64,000 nucleotides of DNA from Paenibacillus sp. BSR1-1 (GTDB lineage Bacteria > Bacillota > Bacilli > Bacillales > Cytobacillaceae). The notes beneath the pieces were generated by a model, which was not told the DNA's origin, searched no databases, and was given only the letters and a program-made list of their open reading frames with translations. Shown one piece after another: positions 23,498 to 31,272 of the stretch (its first letter is position 1; the number at the start of each line of letters is the position of its first letter). The stretch is taken from positions 1-64,000 of the forward strand of contig NZ_JAQMWQ010000031.1 of NCBI RefSeq assembly GCF_030403775.1. Reading direction: 5' to 3'. The position numbers and the translations under genes were made by a program.

Positions 23498-24261
23498 TAT
23501 ACCTCCCATTGCTCCAATGAATCAATGGCATATGTAGGTTTTTGTTTATACCCTTTAAGCAATTCTTTCGTGGTCACACCTGTATGAACCAATAGTGTGT
23601 CCATCCCGGCATTCATGCCCGCTAAAATATCTGTGTCATAATAATCCCCGACCATGATCGTTTCTTCCTTGGCCGTTCCTAATACCTTTAAGGCCTGCTC
23701 CATAATAATCGATTCCGGCTTGCCGATAAAAATCGGTTTCGTTTGGGTAGAAACCGTAATGACGGATGTCAGCGAACCATTACCCGGTACAAGTCCTCTT
23801 TCAGTTGGAATCGCAATATCACCATTAGTAGAAATGAAAGTCGCTCCATTTCGAACCGCCAAACAAGCAACAGCTAATTTCTCATAACTGATGGAGCGGT
23901 CAATCCCAATCACGACAAATTCCGCATTTTCTTGGGCAAATTGGAATCCCTTTTCTTCAAGCGCGGATCGCAGCCCTTCCTCTCCAATGACATAAACAGT
24001 AGCATCCTTCTTGGTTTCATAAATGTAATTAGCGGTTGCCTGGCTGGTCGTAAATACAAGTTCTTCCTCTGCAGGAATATCAAAATCCCGAAGCTTTTCG
24101 GCAACCTGTGCTGGTGTCCTTGACGAATTATTTGTCACAAATAAATACGGGATTTTCTTAGCCCGCAGACTTTTGACAAAATCAGAAGCTGCCTCAATAC
24201 GTTCAGTTCCTTTATACATCGTTCCGTCTAGATCAATTAAATAGCCTTTATAATTTTTCAA
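23497..24261 (-). CDS. yutF: HAD-family (subclass IIA) sugar phosphatase-like protein YutF
   Basis: The 254-residue HAD hydrolase has motif I YLIDLDGTMYKG with the nucleophile aspartate. Motif II is YLFVTNNSSRTP, the lysine is in IFIGKPESII, and motif IV is IMVGDYYDTDILAGMNAGMD. The large cap domain places it with NagD/araL-type phosphatases. The natural substrate is unknown. The start is TTG, with GGAG 9 bases upstream. The yutE stop lies 6 bases before it, so yutE-yutF are cotranscribed. Confidence 0.92.
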   Translation of the reverse strand: MKNYKGYLIDLDGTMYKGTERIEAASDFVKSLRAKKIPYLFVTNNSSRTPAQVAEKLRDFDIPAEEELVFTTSQATANYIYETKKDATVYVIGEEGLRSALEEKGFQFAQENAEFVVIGIDRSISYEKLAVACLAVRNGATFISTNGDIAIPTERGLVPGNGSLTSVITVSTQTKPIFIGKPESIIMEQALKVLGTAKEETIMVGDYYDTDILAGMNAGMDTLLVHTGVTTKELLKGYKQKPTYAIDSLEQWEV

Positions 24262-24267
24262 AATCCT

Positions 24268-24711
24268 TCACTCCTGACTTTTAAAGGCGGAAACAGGACC
24301 AAGTTCATTTGTTAGATAATCGCGGACATTTTTCGCAAAAAGAGATAAAGCCGGATGAGAATTTGCAAATTGCTCCTTTAGTTCACTATGGACGATTTCT
24401 GTATAATCTTGGACAAGTTGCTTCCGGTATGGAATGAGGCTTTTTAAGTCATTTCCCGTTTCTTGTGAAATGACCTTTTCATCCATTAAAATTTCTATGA
24501 TATCGTCGTAACTCCCGGGGTCACGCATGATAAAACCGTCAATCATGGCATTGCCAACATCAAAAATAGCTTCTAGTGACATTTGTGTTATCCGTTCCAA
24601 TGCAGCTTTTTCTAATGGTGTCGACCATTCTGGCTGCGCAGTGAAAAGATTTATTTGTTTTTCTAAATAAACCAATGTTGTTTCCATTTTATCCCGGTCT
24701 ACAAAATACAT
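24268..24711 (-). CDS. yutE: DUF86/HepT-like protein YutE
   Basis: The 147-residue all-helical protein belongs to DUF86 (HepT-like). It contains LEAIFDVGNAMIDGFIMRD, IIEILMDEKVIS and the helix containing YRKQLVQDY. That last stretch is where HepT toxins have RX4HXY; here the histidine position is glutamine. There is no nucleotidyltransferase antitoxin (MntA) beside it, so it is probably not a toxin. ATG 24711 is chosen because AAGGAAG lies 8 bases before it. It sits just upstream of yutF, as in B. subtilis. Confidence 0.85.
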   Translation of the reverse strand: MYFVDRDKMETTLVYLEKQINLFTAQPEWSTPLEKAALERITQMSLEAIFDVGNAMIDGFIMRDPGSYDDIIEILMDEKVISQETGNDLKSLIPYRKQLVQDYTEIVHSELKEQFANSHPALSLFAKNVRDYLTNELGPVSAFKSQE

Positions 24712-24739
24712 TTGCTCCACTTCCTTTTATGTTGTCTGA

Positions 24740-26041
24740 CTAAGTTGCAAGCCCGTTTACGAATGCAGCTGGAGGGGCATAAAAGTTTCCTTGCGCTAAA
24801 TCCACTTTATTTCTCGTCAGAACCGATGCTTCTTCTTCGCTTTCAATTCCTTCAGCGACAACTAACGAACCTGCTTCTCTTGCAACAAGCAGCAATCCTT
24901 TCAGCATCGATTCCTTTAGAGAATTTTGATGAATATTTTGGATTACTGAACGATCAATTTTGATGATATCCGGCATGATTTCACTAATCGTACTTAAACT
25001 GGAATAGCCAGCACCCGTATCATCGACAGCGATTCGAAATCCCATTAATCGTAACATTTTAATATTATAAATAAAGTTCTTTAAGCCCTCGATTGAATCA
25101 CTCTCGGTTACTTCAATAGTGATTTGCGCAGGTGAAATACTTTTATAGTTTAACATAAGATTTTTTAAATCTCTTGTAAATCTTAAATTACCTAAAGTTA
25201 AGGGAGTAAAATTTACAAATATATCCTTCCGGCATCTTGTTGTCTTTATCTGCTCCAAAACCTTATCAATGATAATCATTTCTAGTTCATACAGCATCCC
25301 AGTCTGCCTTGCAACTGAAAAGAGCGGCAACGGATTTTCTAATAGGGTTCCCTGAGGTCCTCGTGTAAGCATTTCCCAGGCCCGAATTTCTTTTGTAGCT
25401 ACATCGATAATCGGCTGAGCTAAAAGTTTAATGTCCTTTTTTGTAATAATTTTATTCATCGTCATAACCATTTCATTAAACCCGTTTTTTGCTTTTCTTT
25501 CTGCCATAAACACGGCCTGCCTATGGGCTTTTAAAACAGAATCATGAATCGAGTAATGTTTTTTATCAACAAACATATAGCCCGTTTCAAAGCAAAGCTC
25601 GACAGCAGGGTATAACTTATGTAATTTTTTTTCAACATGATACGTTATTTTATTCATAAACAGATCTATTTCTGATAAACAATCCCGTTCAAAATCGACT
25701 TTTAAGAATAGTGTAAAACCGTCACCATAAAAATCATGGAGAGTGATGACATCTTGATTGTTGATTTCTTCCTCAATAGAAAGAAGGAAATACTTCCTAA
25801 TATTTTTAATTACCTGTGTATACTGGGTTTGTCCCAATAAATCAGCCAATTCAAAAGAATTTTTGATATTAAACACAATCACAGCCACTTCATGTCCAGA
25901 TTGAAAGGCTGATGTTACACCCTCTAATGCGGGATTTCGCAAAATTATTGGCGGTGGATAAAAGCGAATTGACGATTGAGGCAGTAAATTCTTTCCCCAT
26001 TGCATTACATTTATTGCTTTTTCGATGTAACGACGGACCAT
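24740..26041 (-). CDS. Degenerate-GGDEF plus EAL domain protein
   Basis: The 433-residue cytosolic protein has an N-terminal nucleotide-cyclase-like domain (about 45-195), where GGDEF is replaced by YGDGF (HDFYGDGFTLFL). A C-terminal EAL phosphodiesterase domain runs from about 200 to 430. EAL key residues look intact: AWEMLTRG (EML variant), VNFTPLTL, ITIEVTES, VDDTGAGYSS, IIKIDRS, VVAEGIES and QGNFYAPP. It may cleave cyclic di-GMP while the first domain senses GTP; this is inference. There is no membrane segment. GAGGGATGA precedes the ATG. It is not found between yutE and yutD in B. subtilis as I recall. Confidence 0.88.
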   Translation of the reverse strand: MVRRYIEKAINVMQWGKNLLPQSSIRFYPPPIILRNPALEGVTSAFQSGHEVAVIVFNIKNSFELADLLGQTQYTQVIKNIRKYFLLSIEEEINNQDVITLHDFYGDGFTLFLKVDFERDCLSEIDLFMNKITYHVEKKLHKLYPAVELCFETGYMFVDKKHYSIHDSVLKAHRQAVFMAERKAKNGFNEMVMTMNKIITKKDIKLLAQPIIDVATKEIRAWEMLTRGPQGTLLENPLPLFSVARQTGMLYELEMIIIDKVLEQIKTTRCRKDIFVNFTPLTLGNLRFTRDLKNLMLNYKSISPAQITIEVTESDSIEGLKNFIYNIKMLRLMGFRIAVDDTGAGYSSLSTISEIMPDIIKIDRSVIQNIHQNSLKESMLKGLLLVAREAGSLVVAEGIESEEEASVLTRNKVDLAQGNFYAPPAAFVNGLAT

Positions 26042-26227
26042 TCAATTCATCCCTCTTCCAGTCAATAATTGTGAATTTAAGTATATTGTAGCATATTTTG
26101 ACAGATTTCGTATTTTTCAAGGGCAAATTTTACAAATTTTGCGGAAATTTCACCACTCCCCTCAATCAAATAAATTTGTTACTATAGAGAAGGTATTAAA
26201 AAGTATTTTTTAAAGGAGATTATTGGG

Positions 26228-26494
26228 ATGAAAGAACGGTTTTTCTTATACGATGATACGGAGAATACAAAAACAAGATTTGTTAGTTTTGTCGGTGAAA
26301 ACCAGCGCTATGATTTAGCCATTGTTCAATCCGACCGCCATTATGGTAAACATCTTGTCCTTGATATGCAGGGAAACCGTTTTGCTATTATTGGCCACGA
26401 TGACCTTCAGGAGGAAGGCTATTTAGAATATGCTTTTCAATTAAATGAAGAAGAGGCAGAAGAACTAAGATCATTTCTAATGGAATTAGTTTAA
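26228..26494 (+). CDS. DUF3055-like small cytosolic protein
   Basis: The 88-residue acidic protein begins MKERFFLYDDTENTKTRFVS, contains YGKHLVLDMQGNRFAIIGHD, and ends in an acidic helix (LNEEEAEELRSFL). This resembles the DUF3055 family (SAV0927-like) as I remember it. It has no signal or membrane segment. AAAGGAG lies 9 bases before the ATG. Function is unknown. The next gene follows in the same direction after 59 bases. Confidence 0.7.
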   Translation: MKERFFLYDDTENTKTRFVSFVGENQRYDLAIVQSDRHYGKHLVLDMQGNRFAIIGHDDLQEEGYLEYAFQLNEEEAEELRSFLMELV

Positions 26495-26553
26495 ACAATT
26501 ACTCATGATTTTCACTCCTTGGGCTAAACTAGGTTTTAAAAGGAGTGGAAAAG

Positions 26554-26838
26554 ATGGCGGATAAAGAGGCAGAGAAGTATACGGAAATATCTAACGTGGA
26601 AAAACAGCATAATTATCTAACTGCTCAGGAGTTTCCAGAAGGGCCTTATGGTTCAACCTTCCGAAAAGATGATCCTGTTCAAAATAAGAGCACTCCCTGG
26701 GAAGAAGGGCAGCGGACCTATAGTGCATTTAATTATGAATACAAGTCCCTGCATCAAGATCTGCCCCGGCAGATGGAAGGAGCCCATCCGCCACATGATG
26801 ATCCGGACACGGATGAACAGGCCCCATATAACAAATAA
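26554..26838 (+). CDS. Small hydrophilic protein of unknown function
   Basis: The 94-residue polar protein (many Glu, Asp, Pro, Tyr) has no predicted membrane or metal site. It includes AQEFPEGPYGSTFRKDDP and SAFNYEYKSLHQDLPRQMEG, and ends in a Pro/Asp-rich tail (HPPHDDPDTDEQAP). It is probably largely disordered. ATG 26554 is chosen because AAAGGAG lies 7-8 bases before it. A DUF3905-like assignment is a weak recollection. A strong terminator follows at once. Confidence 0.65.
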   Translation: MADKEAEKYTEISNVEKQHNYLTAQEFPEGPYGSTFRKDDPVQNKSTPWEEGQRTYSAFNYEYKSLHQDLPRQMEGAHPPHDDPDTDEQAPYNK

Positions 26839-26868
26839 ACGAAAGGCCAGGTTTCTGGCCTTTCGTTT
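26837..26868. terminator. Terminator after the small hydrophilic gene
   Basis: AAACGAAAGGCCAG and CTGGCCTTTCGTTT form a 14-bp perfect stem followed by TATTTTTTT on the plus strand. It abuts the yutD stop. Confidence 0.88.
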
Positions 26869-27142
26869 ATTTTTTTACCTTTTTCAAAACAAAATAAGCA
26901 CAGCCGAAGTTGCAGTATTCATAAAGATATTCGCTGACCGTGCTTATTTTTGTATCAAAGGTAGCTTTTTGATTTTGGTCTTCAAAAAAACCTTTTAAAC
27001 GGAGCTGGCCATAACCCCAGTCTCCCACAATGTAATCATATCTTGACAAAATATCGCTATATCTCGCTTTTAGGGCATCCTCATTAAAACCATTCCGATG
27101 CTCCTGCACCAATTCATACATGGTGTTGTTAATATTTATCAT
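26867..27142 (-). CDS. yutD: DUF1027/YutD family protein
   Basis: The 91-residue protein belongs to the YutD family. ARYSDILSRYDYIVGDWGYG and LRLKGFFEDQNQ are followed by YLYEYCNFGCAYFVLKK with a CxxxC. B. subtilis YutD is slightly longer. Function is unknown; the fold is small and beta-rich by family knowledge. GAGGTGA lies 6-7 bases before the ATG. It is divergent from yutC. Confidence 0.85.
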   Translation of the reverse strand: MININNTMYELVQEHRNGFNEDALKARYSDILSRYDYIVGDWGYGQLRLKGFFEDQNQKATFDTKISTVSEYLYEYCNFGCAYFVLKKVKK

Positions 27143-27257
27143 CCTTTTTCACCTCAATTTGCCAGACACTCTTAATTCTCATTATAACCGATTCACCATC
27201 AATTACTAAGAAAAAAAATCCTCCCTTTGGCTATTCTAATAAAAGGAGGTGTTAAGC

Positions 27258-27893
27258 TTGAAAAAGTCAATCATCGTCATTGGATTGTGTACACTTACTG
27301 CTTTAACCGGATGTACAAAGGACACTAAGAATGACATCTATGAGGAAAGCGGTAATACCATTAATGTTAATAATAAGCGACATGAGCTCTACAATGAAGG
27401 AGCAGGCCGCGGCATTCGAAATGTCAGCAACAATTATGGGTATGTCCGCCACCAAAAGAGTCCGCTGATGAATGATAACACAGCCAATAATCATTATACA
27501 GCTCTTGATCGAGAACAGCTTGCTAACATAATTAGCAAGTACAGTACCAATATTCATAACGTAAATGATGTAGCCACCCTTGTAACAGACCAAGAAGTCT
27601 TAATTGCTTATGACACAAATTCCAAGGACCGAAATTTAACAGCTGATCAGGTGAAAAAAACCGCAATGTCCGTTGTACCGAGATATTACCACGTTTACGT
27701 GACTGACAATAAGGTATTAATGCGCGACGTTGAAAATTTGGCAAATCTCGATTCAACAAGCCGAAATACCCGGAATTTGGTCAATGGTTTGATTAAACAA
27801 ATGAAAAAATCTCCTCAGGGTTCACGGATGAACGCTACAGAGGACGAAAACGGCCTTACTCCGGACGATCGAAATTACATGCACAATAAGTAA
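27258..27893 (+). CDS. yutC: YhcN/YlaJ family sporulation lipoprotein (YutC)
   Basis: The 211-residue lipoprotein begins with a TTG codon. AAGGAGGTG lies 6 bases before it, and the length then equals B. subtilis YutC. The signal is KKSIIVIGLCTLTALTGC with lipobox LTGC. The domain covers about 75-190 and has VATLVTDQEVLIAYDTN and VVPRYYHVYVTDNKVLM. Such proteins are attached to the forespore membrane and are often sigma-G-dependent. An upstream GTG (27249) is part of the ribosome site. It converges on lipA. Confidence 0.87.
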   Translation: MKKSIIVIGLCTLTALTGCTKDTKNDIYEESGNTINVNNKRHELYNEGAGRGIRNVSNNYGYVRHQKSPLMNDNTANNHYTALDREQLANIISKYSTNIHNVNDVATLVTDQEVLIAYDTNSKDRNLTADQVKKTAMSVVPRYYHVYVTDNKVLMRDVENLANLDSTSRNTRNLVNGLIKQMKKSPQGSRMNATEDENGLTPDDRNYMHNK

Positions 27894-27897
27894 TAAA

Positions 27898-27927
27898 AAG
27901 AGTTCAGTCATCCCAGACTGAACTCTT
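27898..27927. terminator. Terminator between yutC and lipA
   Basis: AAGAGTTCAGTC and GACTGAACTCTT form a 12-bp perfect stem around a 6-base loop, between converging genes. Confidence 0.88.
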
Positions 27928-27933
27928 CTTCAC

Positions 27934-28851
27934 TTATGCTTTTTTTGCTTCCTTTTCACCAAGTAATTGCTTATGCTTTGCAGCAGCATTTACCTGTTCA
28001 TCGGCATGATAGGAGGAGCGGACTAACGGACCGGCTTCACAGTGGCTGAAACCTTTGCTGATGGCAATTTGCTGCAGTTCATTAAATTCATCAGGACTAT
28101 AATATTTCTCAACCCTTAAATGACTCTTGGTTGGCTGTAAATATTGTCCGATAGTCATAATATCCACATGGTTTGCTCGCAGATCGTCCATTACCTCCAG
28201 GATTTCTTCCTTTGTTTCGCCAAGTCCAATCATTAAGCTGGATTTAGTCGGAATGGTTGGCTGCATTTCTTTTGCCCTCCGTAAAAATTCAAGCGAGCGG
28301 TCGTACTTGGCACGTGCTCGAACTCTTGGAGTCAAGCGGCGAACGGTTTCAATATTATGGTTTAAGATGTCGGGTTTAGCATCCATTAAAAGCTGTAAAT
28401 TTTCTTCTTTTCCACCCATATCGGAAGGAAGAACTTCAATGCTTGTGAATGGATTTTTCCGGCGAATCGCTCGTACTGTTTCGGCAAATACAGCAGCACC
28501 GCCGTCCTTTAAATCATCGCGTGCAACCGCTGTAACAACCACATGCTTTAAGTTCATCAGTTGAACGGAGTCAGCCACTCGTTCTGGTTCGTGCCAATCA
28601 AGTTCTGTCGGCAGACCCGTTTTAACGGCACAGAAGCGGCAGGCACGGGTACATGTATCACCAAGGATCATAAAGGTTGCCGTACGTCGTACAGCCCAGC
28701 ATTCATGAATATTAGGGCATTTAGCCTCTTCACACACAGTATGAAGGTTTTTTTCGCGCATCATTTTCTTCAGGCCCGTATATGATTCATTCGTGTTAAG
28801 CTTTATTTTTAACCACTCAGGTTTACGTAATATTTCTTCTTTCTTGCTCAT
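27934..28851 (-). CDS. lipA: Lipoyl synthase
   Basis: The 305-residue radical-SAM enzyme inserts two sulfurs into protein-bound octanoyl groups. The auxiliary cluster cysteines are in CEEAKCPNIHEC (CX4CX5C), the radical-SAM cluster in CTRACRFCAV (CX3CX2C), and the late serine in the RSSYHAD block. It modifies lipoyl domains of 2-oxoacid dehydrogenases and GcvH (encoded at 47.5 kb). It also consumes Fe-S clusters from the Suf system. AAGGGGTG lies 5 bases before the ATG. It is divergent from lytH. Confidence 0.97.
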   Translation of the reverse strand: MSKKEEILRKPEWLKIKLNTNESYTGLKKMMREKNLHTVCEEAKCPNIHECWAVRRTATFMILGDTCTRACRFCAVKTGLPTELDWHEPERVADSVQLMNLKHVVVTAVARDDLKDGGAAVFAETVRAIRRKNPFTSIEVLPSDMGGKEENLQLLMDAKPDILNHNIETVRRLTPRVRARAKYDRSLEFLRRAKEMQPTIPTKSSLMIGLGETKEEILEVMDDLRANHVDIMTIGQYLQPTKSHLRVEKYYSPDEFNELQQIAISKGFSHCEAGPLVRSSYHADEQVNAAAKHKQLLGEKEAKKA

Positions 28852-28985
28852 TTTTACACCCCTTGCAATCCACTTATGTATGGAAAATGAGTTCTTCTGT
28901 TGTCACTTTAACATATTGCCTGCCTTTACGACAAGCAATCAATTCTTCTTACCAAATATTAACCATAATGAAATTGTTTAGAAAA

Positions 28986-28994
28986 CATAAACTA
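28986..28994 (+). promoter_or_regulatory. Candidate sigma-K -10 element of lytH
   Basis: CATAAACTA matches the sigma-K -10 consensus CATANNNTA exactly and lies 33 bases before the lytH start. No AC pair was found at the expected -35 distance, so this is tentative. In B. subtilis lytH is sigma-K-dependent. Confidence 0.35.
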
Positions 28995-29027
28995 AACTTG
29001 TACATTAATCGGAAGGAGGATTCCTGC

Positions 29028-30023
29028 GTGAGGGTTGTTCTGATGATTGGAACTTTCCTTTTATTTTTTACCTCTACATTTGCTGTCAGGGATGCTCAAG
29101 CTAAGGAACCTGATCCCTATCAGGAAAGAATGAAGCTTTATAAAAAAGTGGAAACCGTTACTAATATACCCTGGTACTACTTAGCTGCCATCGATCAATA
29201 TGAAAGAAGTGTCCGTTTGGCCCGTCGTGATTTACCAAAACCCGATGGGACAATTGCCATTTATTTTCGTCCTGAAGAGTGGTCTGGCTTAACGAATCCG
29301 AACCTCAAGACCAAAAATCCGGCCATCATTCAGTTTTTTAATGGTATAGGTGTCGATGGTAATGGAGATGGTAAAGCGAGCTTAAAGAGTGATGAGGATG
29401 TTTTATATGCTTTTGCTAATTATCTTCTTTCCTATGGTGTCGATCATGATAATATAAAAATCGGACTATGGAATTACTATCATCGCGATAAAACGGTTGG
29501 GATTATTGTGGGTAAGGCCAAAATGTACCGCCATTTTGGAAGGCTTAATTTGGATACTCAGGTATTCCCAGTCCCAATTCGCTCCAATCACAGTTATCGA
29601 AGTACATGGGGAGATGCAAGGGGCTGGGGAGGCAGAAGGATGCATGAAGGCACTGATATTTTTGCCGGCCATGGAGTACCTGTTCGAGCCACTTGTTATG
29701 GCATTATAGAGATGAAGGGCTGGAATAAGTTCGGGGGCTGGAGAATTGGCATCCGCGATATTAACAATACGTATCATTACTTTGCCCATCTTGGAGGGTT
29801 TTCTGGAAATTTAAAGGTTGGATCTATTGTTGAGCCAGGAACGGTTATCGGCAGTGTTGGAAACACTGGATACGGGCCTCCTGGAACCGCGGGCAAATTT
29901 CCTCCGCATTTGCATTATGGTATGTATAAAGACAATGGAATAACAGAATGGTCGTTTGATCCATACCCACATTTAGCAAAATGGAAGCGGATTGAGCGGA
30001 TGAATCTAAAGAAGCAAAAATAA
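29028..30023 (+). CDS. lytH: LytH-like M23 peptidase (sporulation L-Ala-D-Glu endopeptidase)
   Basis: The 331-residue exported protein has an N-terminal signal or anchor (VLMIGTFLLFFTSTFAV) and a middle domain with FNGIGVDGNGDGKAS. The C-terminal LytM/M23 domain holds zinc ligands in MHEGTDIF and in FPPHLHYGMY. B. subtilis LytH (YunA, about 326 aa) trims the peptide side chains of spore cortex peptidoglycan. The GTG at 29028 is chosen because GGAGG lies 8 bases before it. A longer frame upstream lacks a ribosome site and a signal peptide. Confidence 0.92.
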   Translation: MRVVLMIGTFLLFFTSTFAVRDAQAKEPDPYQERMKLYKKVETVTNIPWYYLAAIDQYERSVRLARRDLPKPDGTIAIYFRPEEWSGLTNPNLKTKNPAIIQFFNGIGVDGNGDGKASLKSDEDVLYAFANYLLSYGVDHDNIKIGLWNYYHRDKTVGIIVGKAKMYRHFGRLNLDTQVFPVPIRSNHSYRSTWGDARGWGGRRMHEGTDIFAGHGVPVRATCYGIIEMKGWNKFGGWRIGIRDINNTYHYFAHLGGFSGNLKVGSIVEPGTVIGSVGNTGYGPPGTAGKFPPHLHYGMYKDNGITEWSFDPYPHLAKWKRIERMNLKKQK

Positions 30024-30048
30024 AGGACTTTCCCTAAGGATTGTCCTT

Positions 30049-30825
30049 TTAGTTTTCCGATTTTGCTTTTTTCTTTTCATCTGTTTTAGGCAATTCGATG
30101 GATGGCAGAGCATTGCTGCCATTATTATAAAATTGCGGTACATCGCCCTGAATCAATCTGCCCCCAACAGGAATTTTTTGATCAAGCTTTGTGATTTTCG
30201 TCGAAAATGGAGTAATAATTTGCACCGATACTTCTAAATGAATGGCTACATCAATCCACGTATTATTGATTCCCAGTGGTTTTGGTGTGATTTTTACATC
30301 CGGACGGACGTCCCCAATAGCTTGAAACCTCACCGGTATCTTTGGACCAAGGTTCCCGAATAAGGCCATATTGGTTGCCCGCCCAAGCGGTACATTCCAT
30401 ACAATTCCATCAGAATTCGTATTTTCTAATTCTATTTCAACATCTGTTAATTGCTGTAGGGAAGAAAGATCACCTTTCTCTGCAGCATTAAGATTCTTCT
30501 GGATTTGACTGGTGATTTCGGACAATTTCTGATTTACTACTTCCGTTTTTAAGGTGGCGCTAGGCGGAGCTCCGTCCGTGCCTGGTTCAACAGCAATTAC
30601 ATCACCGATTTCGACAGTCTTTTTATTTATGGCTTTCGTAATAACCTGTGAGGCTATTTTTTTAGATTGGGATTCAGCATAACTGATTAACGTCGGTTCA
30701 ATCCCTTTATTAATGACCCATATCCCAAAGGCAGTGGAAAAAAGAAAAAAAACAAATGATAGCAGCATAACATAACGGAAAGGCAGCGGACCTCGCTTCG
30801 TAAACCGTCGGCGAATCTTTGCCAA
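30049..30825 (-). CDS. yunB: Sporulation protein YunB
   Basis: The 258-residue protein has a basic N-terminus, one membrane segment (YVMLLSFVFFLFSTAFGIWV), and a large external part. Landmarks are GDVIAVEPGTDG, VPLGRATNMALFGNLGP and GINNTWIDVAIHLEVSV. This matches B. subtilis YunB (254 aa), a sigma-E-controlled protein needed for normal spore formation. The start is TTG 30825, with AAGGGGTG 6 bases upstream. A GTG at 30834 overlaps that site. It converges on lytH. Confidence 0.9.
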   Translation of the reverse strand: MAKIRRRFTKRGPLPFRYVMLLSFVFFLFSTAFGIWVINKGIEPTLISYAESQSKKIASQVITKAINKKTVEIGDVIAVEPGTDGAPPSATLKTEVVNQKLSEITSQIQKNLNAAEKGDLSSLQQLTDVEIELENTNSDGIVWNVPLGRATNMALFGNLGPKIPVRFQAIGDVRPDVKITPKPLGINNTWIDVAIHLEVSVQIITPFSTKITKLDQKIPVGGRLIQGDVPQFYNNGSNALPSIELPKTDEKKKAKSEN

Positions 30826-30880
30826 AACAATCACCCCTTCTAGCTATATGTATGCTTCTAAAAGGTGAACTAGCCCAATT

Positions 30881-30911
30881 AAAAAGCTTGCTTAGTTAAA
30901 AGCAAGCTTTT
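30881..30911 (-). terminator. Terminator of yunC
   Basis: AAAAAGCTTGCTT and AAGCAAGCTTTT form a 12-bp stem at the yunC stop. The minus strand continues into a T-rich stretch. Confidence 0.82.
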
Positions 30912-31212
30912 AAATCATTTTCAGCAAGGCGTCCCTGCCGATCATTCCTTGGTGGATTCCCAGTTCTTCTGCTTCAAATGTCACCGATTCCATTGGCGCA
31001 TTTAGAAGCTGATCAATGGTTCTTACCCCGACGGCTCTTCCTGCAATTATTTTGCGGTCCTTCAATTTTTCATTTAAAAGACCGACATCTAAGGCACCGC
31101 ACATTATATATCCTTTATCGCTTGAAATGGCAAGCAATGTTGTTTTTGGAAGTAAAACGGTCACTGCCAAAAAGGTATGGCCGTCTATTTCGATTGGTGA
31201 AAGCTCAATCAA
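30910..31212 (-). CDS. yunC: DUF1805 family protein YunC
   Basis: The 100-residue protein matches B. subtilis YunC (101 aa). It has VTVLLPKTTLLAISSDKGYI, CGALDVGLLNEKL and RAVGVRTIDQLLNAP. A DUF1805 fold with unknown function is all that can be said. The start is TTG with GGAGTG 6 bases upstream. The yunD stop is 61 bases further upstream, so it may be read through from yunEDC. Confidence 0.87.
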   Translation of the reverse strand: MIELSPIEIDGHTFLAVTVLLPKTTLLAISSDKGYIMCGALDVGLLNEKLKDRKIIAGRAVGVRTIDQLLNAPMESVTFEAEELGIHQGMIGRDALLKMI

Positions 31213-31272
31213 TTCCTACACTCCTTTCTTCATTATCACATTATGACAATAATCAAAAAAGAGTGTATTCAA

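Noticed and set aside
24268..24711. HepT toxin of a HepT/MntA system
   Set aside because: The catalytic histidine position is glutamine and no MntA gene adjoins; it keeps the conserved yutE position.
28863..29027. N-terminal extension of lytH by 55 residues
   Set aside because: There is no ribosome site, and the signal peptide begins at GTG 29028, which has GGAGG in place.
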